Shown here: piece by piece, positions 47,710 to 58,417 of the stretch
Numbering within the stretch: position 1 is the stretch's first letter
How the letters are laid out: each line of letters opens with the position of its first letter
Origin: Gillisella terrae
GTDB lineage: Bacteria; Pseudomonadota; Alphaproteobacteria; Rhizobiales; Rhizobiaceae
DNA length: 64,000 nucleotides
NCBI RefSeq assembly: GCF_004801395.1
Contig: NZ_SSOA01000007.1
Coordinates: forward strand, 1-64,000
Reading direction: 5' to 3'
Position numbers and translations under genes: made by a program
Notes under the pieces: generated by a model
What the model saw: only the letters and a program-made list of their open reading frames with translations
What the model was told of the DNA's origin: nothing
The model's database searches: none

Positions 47710-48468
47710 TTATAATGCGTCATAATTAAATTTTGAAAATCGGTCATTTTCTAATTTGAGTTGCTGCCAGTCAAAGTCATAAAGGTCATCATCGGCCCAA
47801 TCATCTGGAAATTTTATTCTAAAGAAAGAACCTATTGCAGGTTCCATATCGTAGTAGTCATAGCCTGAAACAGCCACCATATCACTGCCCGCAGAAAAAT
47901 CCTCGGTTCTGAATTGCGAAGAAATGAGCACTAGAAGGCCGCTCACTGACATGATCAGCGTCTCTAAGTTTGCTCTTTTAAAATTTTCATGACGATCATG
48001 TTTGCTTGCATTGTAATTTTGATACCAATCTAAGGGGTCATTTGCTTTCCAAGCTTCAAATGGTTTCCAAATTCTTGTTTCACCGTTCCATATTGGAAGC
48101 ATTACACCATAAGATGAAAGATGGTGTGTCGTATCAATTTTTTTGTAAATATCAATATTAAGTTTTTTTGGATTGGTATTGAAATTATTTTCGTATAATA
48201 TTGCTTTAAAATTCGCTTCTATTTCGATGCATGTTCGCATCAATAGTTCATGTATTCTGTATGAGTAAGCGTGGATGCTCTCGTTGCTCGGCTCTATATA
48301 TTCAAATATTTTTTGCAAATCTTTTTGTATAAGAAGGAATGCGCGGACATAATGCGACGATGCTCGGGCATATTCTTTATCTCGTATATAGGCCCAGCTA
48401 CTATATGAAGCGTTGTTGCCGGGTTTAAAGCCTCTTATCATCCGATGGTATGGCTTGGTAATACTCAT
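47710..48468 (-). CDS. AT-rich orphan protein of unknown function
   Basis: This encodes 252 residues. The gene is clearly AT-rich with Lys, Asn and Ile codons unlike its neighbours, pointing to recent transfer. The protein is soluble, mostly helical, with RIHELLMRTCIEIEANFKAIL and DWYQNYNASKHDRHENFKRANLETLIMSVSGLLVLI. The latter resembles HEPN-like helical bundles, in which a polar loop with K/R-x-x-x-H follows a helix, but this is weak. No partner gene lies nearby. I do not recognise a family. Confidence 0.7.
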   Translation of the reverse strand: MSITKPYHRMIRGFKPGNNASYSSWAYIRDKEYARASSHYVRAFLLIQKDLQKIFEYIEPSNESIHAYSYRIHELLMRTCIEIEANFKAILYENNFNTNPKKLNIDIYKKIDTTHHLSSYGVMLPIWNGETRIWKPFEAWKANDPLDWYQNYNASKHDRHENFKRANLETLIMSVSGLLVLISSQFRTEDFSAGSDMVAVSGYDYYDMEPAIGSFFRIKFPDDWADDDLYDFDWQQLKLENDRFSKFNYDAL

Positions 48469-48711
48469 GCTCCTGATACCCCATAACGGAAAATTGGCAG
48501 ATAAAAAATCGACATCTTATTCACCACAGCATAGCGCTTATCTGATTGTATCTTCAATCATTTTCAATGCCGTTACGCATAAAAGAGGTCTTTAAATCCG
48601 GCAGGATTTTATCATCCGAGTACTCTTGTTTGATGGGCTTTCTAATTCTTACCGCTTGGCAGAGTGTATGGCGAGAGCTTCCGTCCTCGCCATACGGACT
48701 TATGCCCAATT

Positions 48712-49713
48712 TCACCGCCCCGCCATCTTCGCCATAGCCTCAGGATAACGCCCACCCGCCACCTTGGCCGGTGACAGCAAATCCCCAAGCGCGGTCGCCT
48801 CCTCTGGCGTCAGCACAATCTCGGCGGCTGCAACATTCTTTTCCAGATTGGCAATTTTGGTGGTGCCGGGAATGGGGACGATGAAATCGCCTTGGGCCAG
48901 CACCCAGGCCAGTGCCAGTTGGGCGGCGGTGGTGTTTTTGGTTTTGGCCATCTCTTCCAGTGCGGTGATCAGGGCCAGATTGGCCTCGAAATTCTCGGCT
49001 TGAAAGCGCGGCAGGGCGCGGCGGAAGTCGGTGTCGGACAGGCCATCGAGGTTTTTCAAGGCTCCGGTCAAAGCGCCGCGTCCCAAGGGGCTGAAGGGCA
49101 CAAAGCCGATACCCAGTTGGCGGCAGGTGGCCAGCACGCCGTTTTCTTCCACGTCGCGGGTCCAGAGCGAATATTCGCTTTGGATTGCGGCAATGGGATG
49201 CACCGCATGGGCGCGGCGTAAAGTCTCGGCGCTGGCTTCCGAGAGGCCAAGGGCGCGCACTTTGCCTTGCTTGACCAGATCGGCCATGGCCCCAACCGTG
49301 TCTTCAATCGGCACGTTCGGGTCCACCCGGTGCTGGTAAAACAGATCAATCACCTCCACACCCAGCCGCTTCAGCGAGGCTTCGGCCACTTCTTTCACAT
49401 GTTCCGGGCGGCTGTCGGTGCCGTTCATGGCATTGCGGTCGGTTTTGCTCGTGTCAATCTTGAAGCCGAATTTGGTGGCAATCACCACCTTGTCGCGGTG
49501 GGGTTTGAGCGCTTTGCCCACCAGAACCTCGTTGGTAAACGGGCCATAGACTTCGGCAGTGTCAAACAGGGTCACGCCCAGTTCTACCGCGCGATGGATG
49601 GTGGCAATCGAGCTTTGCTCGTCGCTTGATGGGCTATAGGCGTGGCTCATGCCCATGCAGCCAAGGCCAAGGGCGGATACGGTGAGGTCGGAGCCGAGTG
49701 TGCGGGTTTTCAT
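48712..49713 (-). CDS. Aldo/keto reductase
   Basis: This encodes 333 residues from [21 protein letters not shown]. The AKR tetrad is visible: Asp/Tyr in [14 protein letters not shown], Lys in VIATKFGF, His in LFYQHRVDP. It is an NADPH-dependent (beta/alpha)8 barrel of the AKR13-like group. It is divergent from a LysR gene, which probably controls it. Substrate unknown. Confidence 0.94.
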   Translation of the reverse strand: MKTRTLGSDLTVSALGLGCMGMSHAYSPSSDEQSSIATIHRAVELGVTLFDTAEVYGPFTNEVLVGKALKPHRDKVVIATKFGFKIDTSKTDRNAMNGTDSRPEHVKEVAEASLKRLGVEVIDLFYQHRVDPNVPIEDTVGAMADLVKQGKVRALGLSEASAETLRRAHAVHPIAAIQSEYSLWTRDVEENGVLATCRQLGIGFVPFSPLGRGALTGALKNLDGLSDTDFRRALPRFQAENFEANLALITALEEMAKTKNTTAAQLALAWVLAQGDFIVPIPGTTKIANLEKNVAAAEIVLTPEEATALGDLLSPAKVAGGRYPEAMAKMAGR

Positions 49714-49810
49714 GGCGGTCCCTTTCTGTGATATTGCGGTCAGACTAATCCGCCGCATTGATCTTGAAAATCGCTGTTATTTTCACAAGCTTGTTCTATA
49801 ATTTCGATCA

Positions 49811-50701
49811 ATGAACAGAGCGCAGCTTTCACAATTATCGGTTCTGGCCACTGTGGCCGAAACATGCAGCTTTCGTAAGGCAGCGGCAGAATTGGGCATT
49901 GCCCCGTCTGCGGTCAGCCATGCGATTTCGGCGCTGGAGGAAAGCCTCGGTGTGCGCCTTCTGGCCCGCACCACCCGCAGCGTTGCTCCCACCGAGGAGG
50001 GCCGCCAATTGCTGGCAACGCTTGCACCTGCGCTGGCCGAGATTGATGCGGCGTTAGAGACATTGGCCGAGAGCCGGACGCGTCCGGCGGGGCCGCTTCG
50101 CATCACGCTGCCGAGATTAGCGGCCGAACATCTGATCGCGCCGCGTTTAGGGGCTTTTACCCGGCAATTCCCCGAGATCGAGCTGGATCTGATCGCCAAC
50201 GATAGTTTTGAGGATATTGTCGCGCACGGTTTTGATGCAGGTCTTCGCCTGGGTGAAAATCTGGAAGCCGATATGGTGGCGGTGAAGGCCAGCGGCCCAT
50301 GGCGGGGCGCGGTGGTGGCCACGCCCGAATACTTCGAGCATTTTTCGGTGCCGCATCATCCGGCTGATCTGATGGCGCATCGCTGCATTCGCAGGCGGTT
50401 TGCCAGTGGCAGGATTTATCGCTGGGAGTTTGAAAAGGATGGCAAGCCGCTGGTCGTGGATGTGCGCGGCCCGCTGATCTTGCCCGATGACCGCGCCATT
50501 CTGGCTGCCTGTCTGGATGGCGCGGGGCTGGCTTTCGCCTTTGAAAACCGCATTCAGCCGGAATTGTCGGATGGCCGCCTGCTGCGTGTGCTGGAAGATT
50601 GGTGCGAGCCGTTCGACGGGTTTTATATTTACTATCCAACCCGTCGTCAGATGCGCCCGGCACTTCGGGCTTTTGTCGACTTCTTTCGTTATCGATCCTG
50701 A
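49811..50701 (+). CDS. LysR family transcriptional regulator
   Basis: This encodes 296 residues. Helix-turn-helix SQLSVLATVAETCSFRKAAAELGIAPSAVSHAISALEESLGVRLLARTTRSVAPT at residues 7-60 and a periplasmic-binding-like effector domain follow. It is divergent from the aldo/keto reductase gene 97 bases away and convergent with the second aldo/keto reductase. The effector is unknown. Confidence 0.95.
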   Translation: MNRAQLSQLSVLATVAETCSFRKAAAELGIAPSAVSHAISALEESLGVRLLARTTRSVAPTEEGRQLLATLAPALAEIDAALETLAESRTRPAGPLRITLPRLAAEHLIAPRLGAFTRQFPEIELDLIANDSFEDIVAHGFDAGLRLGENLEADMVAVKASGPWRGAVVATPEYFEHFSVPHHPADLMAHRCIRRRFASGRIYRWEFEKDGKPLVVDVRGPLILPDDRAILAACLDGAGLAFAFENRIQPELSDGRLLRVLEDWCEPFDGFYIYYPTRRQMRPALRAFVDFFRYRS

Positions 50702-50722
50702 TACTTAGCCGGGCCGTAAGCC

Positions 50723-51682
50723 TTACGTATTGTCGGCCCCGGCTTCGTTCAAAAGCGTCATTTGCTCTTTCGTCAATGTAAGGTTTCCAGCCTTGATCAT
50801 GGCCTCCAACTGAGTCAAGCTGGTAGCCGAGGCAATGGGTGCGGTGATGCCCGGCCGGGCCGCAACCCAGGCAATGGCAACGGTTGCCGGTGTGGTTTTT
50901 GTCTCTGCTGCGACTGTGTCGAGCGCTTTGAGAATGCGATGGCCTTTGTCATTGAGATAATCACCCACCCGATAGCTGCGGGCCTTGCCTTGCGTGTCTT
51001 CGGCCTTGCGGTATTTGCCGCTCAGAAAGCCTGCCGCCAGCGCATAATAGCTGATTACACCAATATCGTTCTTGATGCAAAGATCGGCCAAAGGCCCTTC
51101 AAACCGGTCGCGCGTATAGAGATTATACTCCGGCTGAATCACGTCATAGGCTGGCAAACCCGCCTTTGCCGCGGCATCGAACGAGGCCTGAAGCTGGCTT
51201 GCGTCAAAATTGGAGCAGCCAATGGCGCGGATTTTGCCCTGTTCTTTCAGCTTGGCATAGGCACCTAATGTTTCCTCATGCGACGTGTCAGGGTCAAAGG
51301 TGTGTGACAGATAGAGGTCGATATAATCGGTCTGAAGCCGTTTGAGCGAGTTTTCGACCTCTTCGATAATCCATTTGGCCGAGAGATCAGGCTTGCCTTG
51401 CCCCATATCCATGCCGACTTTGGTGACAATAACCACTCTATCGCGTGCTATATTTCTGGCTTTCAACCATTTACCAATCACGGTTTCAGACTCGCCGCCC
51501 GAATGGCCATCAATCCAGCGCGAGTAGACATCGGCGGTATCGATTGCGTTGTAACCAGCATCCAAAAAGGCATCGAGCAGTGTGAAGGATGTCTGCTCAT
51601 CGGCGGTCCAGCCAAAAACATTGCCGCCGAAAACAACGGGGGCGATGGAAAGGCCTGAGCGGCCAAGCTTTCGTTTTTGCAT
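50723..51682 (-). CDS. Aldo/keto reductase, second
   Basis: This encodes 319 residues from MQKRKLGRSGLSIAPVVFGGN, with GGGAGAAATTCTC before the ATG. The tetrad residues lie in AIDTADVYSRW, VIVTKVGMDMG and LYLSHTFDPDT. It is closest to YajO/AKR12-like reductases. It is divergent from a Gfo/Idh/MocA dehydrogenase gene; together with the first AKR they suggest carbohydrate or aldehyde metabolism. Substrate unknown. Confidence 0.93.
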   Translation of the reverse strand: MQKRKLGRSGLSIAPVVFGGNVFGWTADEQTSFTLLDAFLDAGYNAIDTADVYSRWIDGHSGGESETVIGKWLKARNIARDRVVIVTKVGMDMGQGKPDLSAKWIIEEVENSLKRLQTDYIDLYLSHTFDPDTSHEETLGAYAKLKEQGKIRAIGCSNFDASQLQASFDAAAKAGLPAYDVIQPEYNLYTRDRFEGPLADLCIKNDIGVISYYALAAGFLSGKYRKAEDTQGKARSYRVGDYLNDKGHRILKALDTVAAETKTTPATVAIAWVAARPGITAPIASATSLTQLEAMIKAGNLTLTKEQMTLLNEAGADNT

Positions 51683-51834
51683 GAGAATTTCTCCCAAAAT
51701 GCGTGTGAACTGATTGACAAACTAGCGTTCGTATACGGATTGGCAACGGGCCAGCGCTCACATTCGCGCTATACATACAATTGCAGAGGAGCCAGCCTTG
51801 CCCTATGTTTGCAACAGCATTTCAGGAGGAAAAC

Positions 51835-52821
51835 ATGCTGCGTTTTGGGATTTTATCGACGGCAAAAATTGGCCGTGAATTGGTGATTCCGGCTATTCAG
51901 GATGCGGAAAATGCCGTGGTCACCGCCATTGCCAGCCGCGATGCGGATAAAGCCCGCGCCTTGGCTGATCGCTTTTCTGTGCCGCATGCTTTTGGCTCTT
52001 ATGATGAGATGCTGGCGTCAGACACAATTGATGCGGTTTATATTCCGCTGCCCACCTCGCAGCATGTGGAGTGGACCATCAAGGCGGCCGATGCTGGCAA
52101 GCATGTTTTGTGCGAAAAGCCGATTTCCCTGAAGGCCGATGAAATCGACAGCCTGATTGCGGCGCGCGATCGCAACAAGGTGGTGATCTCGGAAGCCTTT
52201 ATGGTCACCTATGCGCCGGTGTGGCAAAAGGTGCGCGCCTTGCTGCATGAAGGTGCCATTGGCCGCTTGCGCCATGTGCAGGGTGCATTCACCTATTTTA
52301 ACCGCGATCCCGGCAATATGCGCAACATCGCCAGCCTCGGCGGTGGTGCTTTGCCCGATATTGGCGTCTATCCCACCATCACCACGCGCTTTACCACCGG
52401 TGAGGAGCCGTTGCGGGTGCAGGCCGTGACCGAGCGTGACCCGGATTTTGGCACCGACATTTATTCCAGCGTCAAAGCCGATTTCGGCAGCTTTGAAATG
52501 AGCTTTTACATCGCCACCCAGATGGCCAATCGCCAAAACATGGTGTTTCACGGCACGGAAGGCTTTATCGAGGTGAAATCGCCGTTCAATGCCGATCTCT
52601 GGGGGGCAGAAGAGCTGGAACTGACCAACCAGTCTCACAACCAGTCGCAGATTTTCCGCTTTCCCGGAAGCCGCCAGTATCGCCGCGAAATAGAGACTTT
52701 TGCCAAATGCGTGGCAGGCGAGGCGGTTGAGGTGGTGACGCTGGAAAACTCAAAGGCCAATCAGCGCTTTATTGATGCCATTTATCGCGCCAGCGAAAAG
52801 GATGGCTGGGAGAAGGTTTAG
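51835..52821 (+). CDS. Gfo/Idh/MocA family oxidoreductase
   Basis: This encodes 328 residues from [20 protein letters not shown], with AGGAGG 4 bases before the ATG. The NAD(P)-binding Rossmann fold is followed by [16 protein letters not shown], which carries the catalytic Lys, and the alpha/beta dimerisation domain ([23 protein letters not shown]). It likely oxidises or reduces a sugar or inositol derivative. Its 3' end overlaps that of gtrA by four bases. Confidence 0.94.
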   Translation: MLRFGILSTAKIGRELVIPAIQDAENAVVTAIASRDADKARALADRFSVPHAFGSYDEMLASDTIDAVYIPLPTSQHVEWTIKAADAGKHVLCEKPISLKADEIDSLIAARDRNKVVISEAFMVTYAPVWQKVRALLHEGAIGRLRHVQGAFTYFNRDPGNMRNIASLGGGALPDIGVYPTITTRFTTGEEPLRVQAVTERDPDFGTDIYSSVKADFGSFEMSFYIATQMANRQNMVFHGTEGFIEVKSPFNADLWGAEELELTNQSHNQSQIFRFPGSRQYRREIETFAKCVAGEAVEVVTLENSKANQRFIDAIYRASEKDGWEKV

Positions 52822-53198
52822 CCCTTGTTCCCAAACACAAAGCGCGAATAGCCCAGAAAACTGAACACCATTGCGGCCAGTGAGGCCGCAATGAGTGCGA
52901 TAAACGGGCTTAAGGCCGGAATAGTAAGCAGCAGGCCGGCATAGATGGCATAATTGACCAAAGCCGAGACAATGCCGACCGAGCCATAGCGAAAGCCCTC
53001 GGCGATGATCGTGCGGGTTGACGCTCCAAAGGTGAAGGCGCGGTTGAGCATCCATGTGGTGAACATGGCGGTGGCAATGGCAAAAATACGCGCCGTGAAG
53101 GCCCCAAGCGGCGTCAGATGCATCAAAAGCCAGAGAACACCGGCATCGACAGCAAAGCCAGCGGTGCCCACCAAAGCAAAGCGGATCAGTTTTTTCAT
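52818..53198 (-). CDS. GtrA family membrane protein
   Basis: This encodes 126 residues with four predicted helices: [43 protein letters not shown] (family motif with NR-x-F-TF), [13 protein letters not shown] and [19 protein letters not shown]. GtrA proteins are thought to flip undecaprenyl-phosphate-linked sugars. It overlaps the upstream GT2 gene by four bases (ATGA), forming a GtrB-GtrA-like pair. Confidence 0.94.
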   Translation of the reverse strand: MKKLIRFALVGTAGFAVDAGVLWLLMHLTPLGAFTARIFAIATAMFTTWMLNRAFTFGASTRTIIAEGFRYGSVGIVSALVNYAIYAGLLLTIPALSPFIALIAASLAAMVFSFLGYSRFVFGNKG

Positions 53199-54199
53199 GC
53201 GGCGTCGGCTATCCGGTCTGGTTTTGTCTCAACAGGTCCGTCTTTCTGCTCTGGCAGATCGGCGGGGTAGGTTGCCACGGGTTGGCTGATATAATGCAAT
53301 CTCAGATGCTCAATACGGGCACGGGCGAGAGAGTCAAGGATCAGGCCCGCCGTAAACACCAGCAGGCTTGTCATCAGCAATGTCATGGCCAGAACCCAGG
53401 TAGGCAGGCGCGCGACAAGGCCCGTTTCAAAATAACTGAGCAAAACCGGGGTCATGAAACAGGTGCTGGCCAGCAAAAACACAGCGGCAATGCCGCTGAA
53501 AAAGGCAAAGGGTCTGGTTTCCTTGGCCAGCATGGCAAACATCCAGAGGATTTTTGCGCCATCTTTCAAGGTGGAGAGTTTGGAGTGCGAGCCTTCTGGC
53601 CTGCGGCCATAGTCCAACTCGCGCTCAACCACGGTGAGTTTCAGCCGGGATGCATGCACTGACATTTCCGTTTCAATTTCAAAACCGGCAGACACGGCTG
53701 GAAAACTTTTGACAAAACGGCGCGAGAAGGCCCGATAGCCAGAGAAAATATCGGTGAAACCGGGGCCAAACACAAATCGGTAGAGCACGTTGAACACGCG
53801 ATTGCCCAAGGCATGACCCTGACGGCCAGCGTCTTGCTGCACTCCTCGCCGGGTGCCCACCACCATATCGGCCCGCTCAAGCTGCAACGTATGGATCAGC
53901 TCAATCGCATCGTGAGGAGAATAGGTGCCATCGCCATCGGCCATGATGTAGATCTCGGCGTCAATATCAGCAAACATGCGACGCACCACATGGCCCTTGC
54001 CTTGTCTGCGCTCGTGCCACACCTCGGCCCCGGCCAGTCTGGCCGCAAGGGCCGTGCCATCGGTGGAGTTGTTGTCAAACACATAGATACGCGCCTGCGG
54101 CAGCGCCTGGCGAAAACCGCGCACAACGCTGGCAATGGTGCTTGCCTCATTATAGCAGGGAAGCAGCACGGCCACGTCCCGATAATCTTTGATGCCCAT
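53195..54199 (-). CDS. Family 2 glycosyltransferase (GtrB/DPM1-like)
   Basis: This encodes 334 residues from MGIKDYRDVAVLLPCYNEAS. GT-A motifs are seen: LLPCYNEASTIASVVRGF, IYVFDNNSTDGTA, IYIMADGDGTYSPHDA (DxD-like) and FSGYRAFSRRFVKSFP. Two C-terminal helices (FFSGIAAVFLLASTCFM, WVLAMTLLMTSLLVFTAGLIL) anchor it. It would load a sugar on undecaprenyl phosphate for the GtrA partner. The sugar is unknown. Confidence 0.94.
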   Translation of the reverse strand: MGIKDYRDVAVLLPCYNEASTIASVVRGFRQALPQARIYVFDNNSTDGTALAARLAGAEVWHERRQGKGHVVRRMFADIDAEIYIMADGDGTYSPHDAIELIHTLQLERADMVVGTRRGVQQDAGRQGHALGNRVFNVLYRFVFGPGFTDIFSGYRAFSRRFVKSFPAVSAGFEIETEMSVHASRLKLTVVERELDYGRRPEGSHSKLSTLKDGAKILWMFAMLAKETRPFAFFSGIAAVFLLASTCFMTPVLLSYFETGLVARLPTWVLAMTLLMTSLLVFTAGLILDSLARARIEHLRLHYISQPVATYPADLPEQKDGPVETKPDRIADAA

Positions 54200-54467
54200 C
54201 AACGTTACTCAATACAAACTTGTTCTCGGAACTGGCAGGCGGTCAGTGATAAAGCAACCTATAGGGGTTGAAGCCTTATTTTATGCGCACGATAACACAA
54301 TGTGCTGTCATGACTTTGGTTTACTCTTTCTTGATAAGGTTAAGGTTAGGTTTCGATTGCGTATAATTCTTCATACTGTGTCTGGCGTGAAGAAAAATTA
54401 TGCAAATAATATAATATCTTAATGCAGAGCTGTTTCTTGCTCGCCAAAATAGGTCCTGGAGCTGGCT

Positions 54468-56264
54468 ATGGCTGTCGCACCCCCCATACCGGCAATGTCC
54501 AAAGCCCGGCCTGCTGCATGGATCATTGCCGCCTATTGCGCCTTGGTGATCGCCATCATTCTGGTGGTGAGATTAAGCTTTGCCCAGGACTATGTCGGTG
54601 CCGATAATGATGATGCCATGCGGCTGGTTGAGGTGCGGGATTTTCTGGCCGGGCAAGGCTGGTTTGACATGATGCAATATCGGCTGGGGCTTTTGCCCGG
54701 CACGCTGATGCATTGGTCGCGTCTGATCGATTTTCCCATTGCCGTCCTTATTCGCCTTTCCAGTCTGATGTTTCCCACCCAAAAAGCCGAGGCCATCGCG
54801 CTGGCCATCTGGCCCTTGTTGTGGGTTGCGCCCGTCATGGCATCGCTGGGGTGTGCAGCACTTAAGCTGGGCGGGCGGGTGGCCCTGCATGTGGCGCTGG
54901 GGCTGACCGGGCTTTATCTTTTGACATCCAATCGGTTTTTGCCGGGCTCAATTGACCATCACAATGTGCAGATCGCGCTTATGGCGTTTTTGGCCATGGT
55001 CTTGAGTGTTTCCACAGCCTGGCAGGCCTATGCGGCAGCGGGCGTGGCCTGCGCGCTGGCTTTGGCGATTGGCGCAGAAACCACGCCGATTGTTGCCGTT
55101 GCCTGTCTGATTGTTGCGGTGAAATGGGGCGTGGTGGGCAAGGCAATGCAGGTGCAGGCCGCCTCTTTTTCACTGGCGCTGGCGCTGTTTGTCAGTCTGT
55201 TTTTTGTCGGCACGGTGCCTCCGGCGCACTATGGTGTGGTCACATGCGATAATCTTTCCTTTGGCTATTATGCTTTGACGGCCATGGGCGGAGGTTTGCT
55301 GTGTCTGGCATCCGTTGTGGCAAGTCGCTTGAGCTTGTCCTATCGGCTGGCCAGTCTCGCGCTGATTGGTGCGGTTGTTGGCGTGTCCGCTCTCAAGATT
55401 GCGCCGCAATGCCTTGGCAATCCGCTGGCCAATCTCGATCCCCTGTTGGTCACGCTCTGGCTGAACAATGTGGGAGAGGCCATGTCCTTTTCCGCCATTG
55501 CGCAGCGGGAGCCATCCGAACTTGGGGCTTTTTATGCCGTTGGCTTTTTGGCACTGCTGGTTTGCTGTTGGCGCATCTGGCGAAAAGACAGGGCTGCTGC
55601 CCATGCGGTTCTGGCTTTGCTTTTGGCTACAAGCTGGGCCGTTTCGCTCATTCAGGTGCGGGGCAATATGTTTGCCAATATGCTGGCTATTGTGCCGCTT
55701 GCCCTGCTGATTGCCGACCTGCGCGAGACGACGCAGCAAAAGCCTTGGAAAATAACTGCGCAACTGGTTTATATAGCCAGCATTCTTTGTTCGGTTCCAG
55801 TGCTCTGGGCTGTTGTGGGAGTGTTTGTATCACAGGGGCCGCAGGCCCTTCGGGTAGGAGCAAATACTGCGCTCACCACAACGAAGCAGTGTAAATCGGC
55901 ACAAGCCTTGGCCCAATTGGCCAGCATGCCCGCCACCACGGTTGCGGCTTCTTCAGAAATTGGTACGGCCATATTGCGGTTTACCCACCACCGGGTTCTC
56001 ACTGCCCCCTATCATCGCGATCAGGGTGGGATGTTGACCGAATTGCATATCGGCCTTTCAACGCCCAAGGATGCGCAGTCGTTTTTGCATGGTGCAGGGG
56101 TGGGAATTGTGGCGTTTTGCCCGTCGGATGCGCAAACAAAGCAATTGATAGAGCTGAAATCCGATGGGCTTTATGCAGCCCTCGCCAAGGGCGCGGTGCC
56201 AGACTACCTCGCCCCCTTGCCACCAGATACGCAGTCGGGTTTGCAGTTGTTTTCTGTTCGGTAA
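54468..56264 (+). CDS. GT-C membrane glycosyltransferase, STT3/PglB-like
   Basis: This encodes 598 residues with about 11-13 helices in the first 450, then a soluble periplasmic C-terminal part. Acidic residues after helix 1 (DYVGADNDDAMRLVEVRDFL, DNDD at 46-49), MHWSRLIDFPIA and SIDHHNVQ (DHH at 163-165) match the loop motifs of oligosaccharyltransferase-like GT-C enzymes. It is divergent from gtrA/GT2 across 268 bases and could transfer the sugar they supply to lipid A, O-antigen or protein. No WWD-type acceptor motif was recognised. Role is inference. Confidence 0.8.
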   Translation: MAVAPPIPAMSKARPAAWIIAAYCALVIAIILVVRLSFAQDYVGADNDDAMRLVEVRDFLAGQGWFDMMQYRLGLLPGTLMHWSRLIDFPIAVLIRLSSLMFPTQKAEAIALAIWPLLWVAPVMASLGCAALKLGGRVALHVALGLTGLYLLTSNRFLPGSIDHHNVQIALMAFLAMVLSVSTAWQAYAAAGVACALALAIGAETTPIVAVACLIVAVKWGVVGKAMQVQAASFSLALALFVSLFFVGTVPPAHYGVVTCDNLSFGYYALTAMGGGLLCLASVVASRLSLSYRLASLALIGAVVGVSALKIAPQCLGNPLANLDPLLVTLWLNNVGEAMSFSAIAQREPSELGAFYAVGFLALLVCCWRIWRKDRAAAHAVLALLLATSWAVSLIQVRGNMFANMLAIVPLALLIADLRETTQQKPWKITAQLVYIASILCSVPVLWAVVGVFVSQGPQALRVGANTALTTTKQCKSAQALAQLASMPATTVAASSEIGTAILRFTHHRVLTAPYHRDQGGMLTELHIGLSTPKDAQSFLHGAGVGIVAFCPSDAQTKQLIELKSDGLYAALAKGAVPDYLAPLPPDTQSGLQLFSVR

Positions 56265-56317
56265 TCGAAAAAACGTGGTCAATGAGAAGTGGCATCAAGC
56301 AGTAGGACCGCTGATGA

Positions 56318-56545
56318 TCAGGCCGGGCGTCGGCTCGTCACCACCATCGCCAGAATAAGGCAATTGATCAGCCCGACTTGATAGCCGATCAAGGCCATCA
56401 GCAGATCCATTACGCCAAACGACGTGCCGAGCGCGATCATGACAACGCCGCCCAAAAGCAGCATGGCCGATACCATCACAATGGAAAAGATGCTGCGTAT
56501 TGCGCCTGTGGCAATGCCAATTGTCATGGCAATCAGGAAAGTCAT
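56318..56545 (-). CDS. Small hydrophobic membrane protein
   Basis: This encodes 75 residues with two to three membrane helices (MTFLIAMTIGIATGAIRSIFSIVMVSAMLLLGGVVMIALGTSFGV, then LINCLILAMVV). The ribosome binding site is weak, so I am not fully sure. Its composition is typical of a real membrane protein. No family recognised. Confidence 0.6.
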   Translation of the reverse strand: MTFLIAMTIGIATGAIRSIFSIVMVSAMLLLGGVVMIALGTSFGVMDLLMALIGYQVGLINCLILAMVVTSRRPA

Positions 56546-56738
56546 GTGTTTGATCCCGTAACAGAAACGTATCGTGATTTCCGAAAGTATAACCCTCGAG
56601 AGTTAACGATTGTTCCATCGCCCCTTACTTTGTTGCTATGACGTCTGCGTGATCCGGCTTTAAGCCGCCAGCGGAAAAGCCTGCGTGTTGATTTGAGAAG
56701 GGGGTGCGTTTTAAACCGTACTCGGATAAATAATCGCC

Positions 56739-58346
56739 ATGGCCAGTTTTTTCAGCGATGATTCGCCCACCAATCTCAGCGAGTTTACCGTTTCGGAGCT
56801 TTCCGGATCGATCAAGCGCACCATTGAGACCGCCTTTGATCAGGTGCGGGTGCGCGGGGAAATTTCGGGTTTTCGTGGACAGCATTCCTCCGGCCACGCC
56901 TATTTTTCGCTGAAAGATGACAAGTCGCGCATTGATGCGGTGATCTGGAAAGGCTCGTTTTCCAAGCTGAAATATCGGCCGGAAGAGGGCATGGAAGTGA
57001 TTGCCACCGGGCGCATCACCACCTTTCCCGGCTCCAGCAAATATCAGATCGTCATTGAGCAAATGGAACCGGCCGGTGCCGGTGCCCTGATGGCGCTGAT
57101 TGAAGAGCGCAAACGCCGCTTTACCGCCGAAGGCCTGTTTGATCCGGCCCGTAAACAGCTTTTGCCCTTCATGCCCAAGGTGATCGGGGTGGTGACCTCA
57201 CCAACCGGGGCGGTTATCCGCGATATTTTGCACCGGATTTCTGATCGCTTTCCCGTGCATGTGCTGGTCTGGCCGGTCAAGGTGCAAGGCGAAGGCTCTG
57301 GTGATGAGGTGGCCAATGCCATCCATGGCTTTAACGCGATGGAGCCGGGTGGCGCTCTTCCAAGGCCCGATGTGCTGATTGTGGCCCGCGGTGGCGGCAG
57401 CCTCGAAGACCTGTGGAGTTTCAATGATGAAGCCGTGGTGCGGGCGGCAGCCGCCAGCACCATTCCGCTGATTTCTGCGGTTGGCCATGAAACCGACTGG
57501 ACCCTGATTGATTATGCTGCCGACGTGCGCGCCCCCACGCCTACGGGTGCAGCCGAAATGGCGGTGCCGGTCAAGGCCGATCTTCAGGCTCAGATTGCCG
57601 GATTGTCGGCGCGCCTGTCGAGCGCCATGACCCGCCAGATGGACCATCACCGCCAAAGTGTGCGTGCCCTTGCAAGGGCTCTGCCATCACTGGATCAACT
57701 GCTGGCGCTGCCGCGCCGCCGGTTTGATGAGGCGGCAAGCGGCCTGGGGCGGGGGCTGGAGCTGAACACCATGAGCAAGCGGCGGCTGTTTGAGCGCGCC
57801 AGCGCCAAGCTGTCACCCGATATGCTGGCCCGTCGATTGATTGAGCGCCGCCAAAAAGTGAGCGAGCGTGCGGCCCTTGCTGATCGAATTGTCGAGCGGC
57901 TGATTGAGCGGCACAAAGCCCGCCTTGGTCGGTTTGATGCCACCTTGACCACACTTCCGGCGCGCCTGAAAGCGCAGACAGAGCGCGGGAAGGATCGGCT
58001 GGAAAGCCTGAGCCGCCGGGCTGATAGTGCCATTGTTCACGATTTGAAACGGGCGCGTTCAATGGTTTCGGCCCATGATCGCATGTTGCAATCCTTGTCC
58101 TACAAGAATGTGCTGATGCGCGGCTATGCCGTGATTCGTGATGAGGACAATCGCCCCCTTTCGCGCGCCAATGCTTTGTCCAATGGTCAGGCCATTGCCA
58201 TTGAGTTTGCCGATGGACGGGTTTCTGCCGCCGTTGGCACGACAGCCAGTCCGCCACCTCCGCTGGTGCCTGCGCAAAAGCCAGCACCGGCTGCAAAAGC
58301 GTCGAAAAAGTCAGAGCCACCAGCAGGGCAGGGCAGTTTGTTCTAG
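56739..58346 (+). CDS. xseA: Exodeoxyribonuclease VII large subunit
   Basis: This encodes 535 residues. An N-terminal OB fold ([52 protein letters not shown]) is followed by the catalytic domain ([78 protein letters not shown]), a long coiled coil and a Pro/Ala-rich tail. With XseB it degrades single-stranded DNA from both ends. XseB is not encoded in this window. Confidence 0.98.
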   Translation: MASFFSDDSPTNLSEFTVSELSGSIKRTIETAFDQVRVRGEISGFRGQHSSGHAYFSLKDDKSRIDAVIWKGSFSKLKYRPEEGMEVIATGRITTFPGSSKYQIVIEQMEPAGAGALMALIEERKRRFTAEGLFDPARKQLLPFMPKVIGVVTSPTGAVIRDILHRISDRFPVHVLVWPVKVQGEGSGDEVANAIHGFNAMEPGGALPRPDVLIVARGGGSLEDLWSFNDEAVVRAAAASTIPLISAVGHETDWTLIDYAADVRAPTPTGAAEMAVPVKADLQAQIAGLSARLSSAMTRQMDHHRQSVRALARALPSLDQLLALPRRRFDEAASGLGRGLELNTMSKRRLFERASAKLSPDMLARRLIERRQKVSERAALADRIVERLIERHKARLGRFDATLTTLPARLKAQTERGKDRLESLSRRADSAIVHDLKRARSMVSAHDRMLQSLSYKNVLMRGYAVIRDEDNRPLSRANALSNGQAIAIEFADGRVSAAVGTTASPPPPLVPAQKPAPAAKASKKSEPPAGQGSLF

Positions 58347-58395
58347 AGTTTGTCCGGGAAAAGCGGACCACGGTTTTTCTGATCAGACAAACGAA
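58345..58395. repeat. Extragenic palindrome, TTCGGGAAAACCGG family, copy 3
   Basis: AGAGTTTGTCCGGGAAAAGC then GGACCACGGTTTTTC and AGACAAAC. It starts at the xseA stop and is in the opposite orientation to copies 1 and 2. Confidence 0.65.
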
Positions 58396-58417
58396 ATCAA
58401 AAGCCTGCCTTGCCGTT

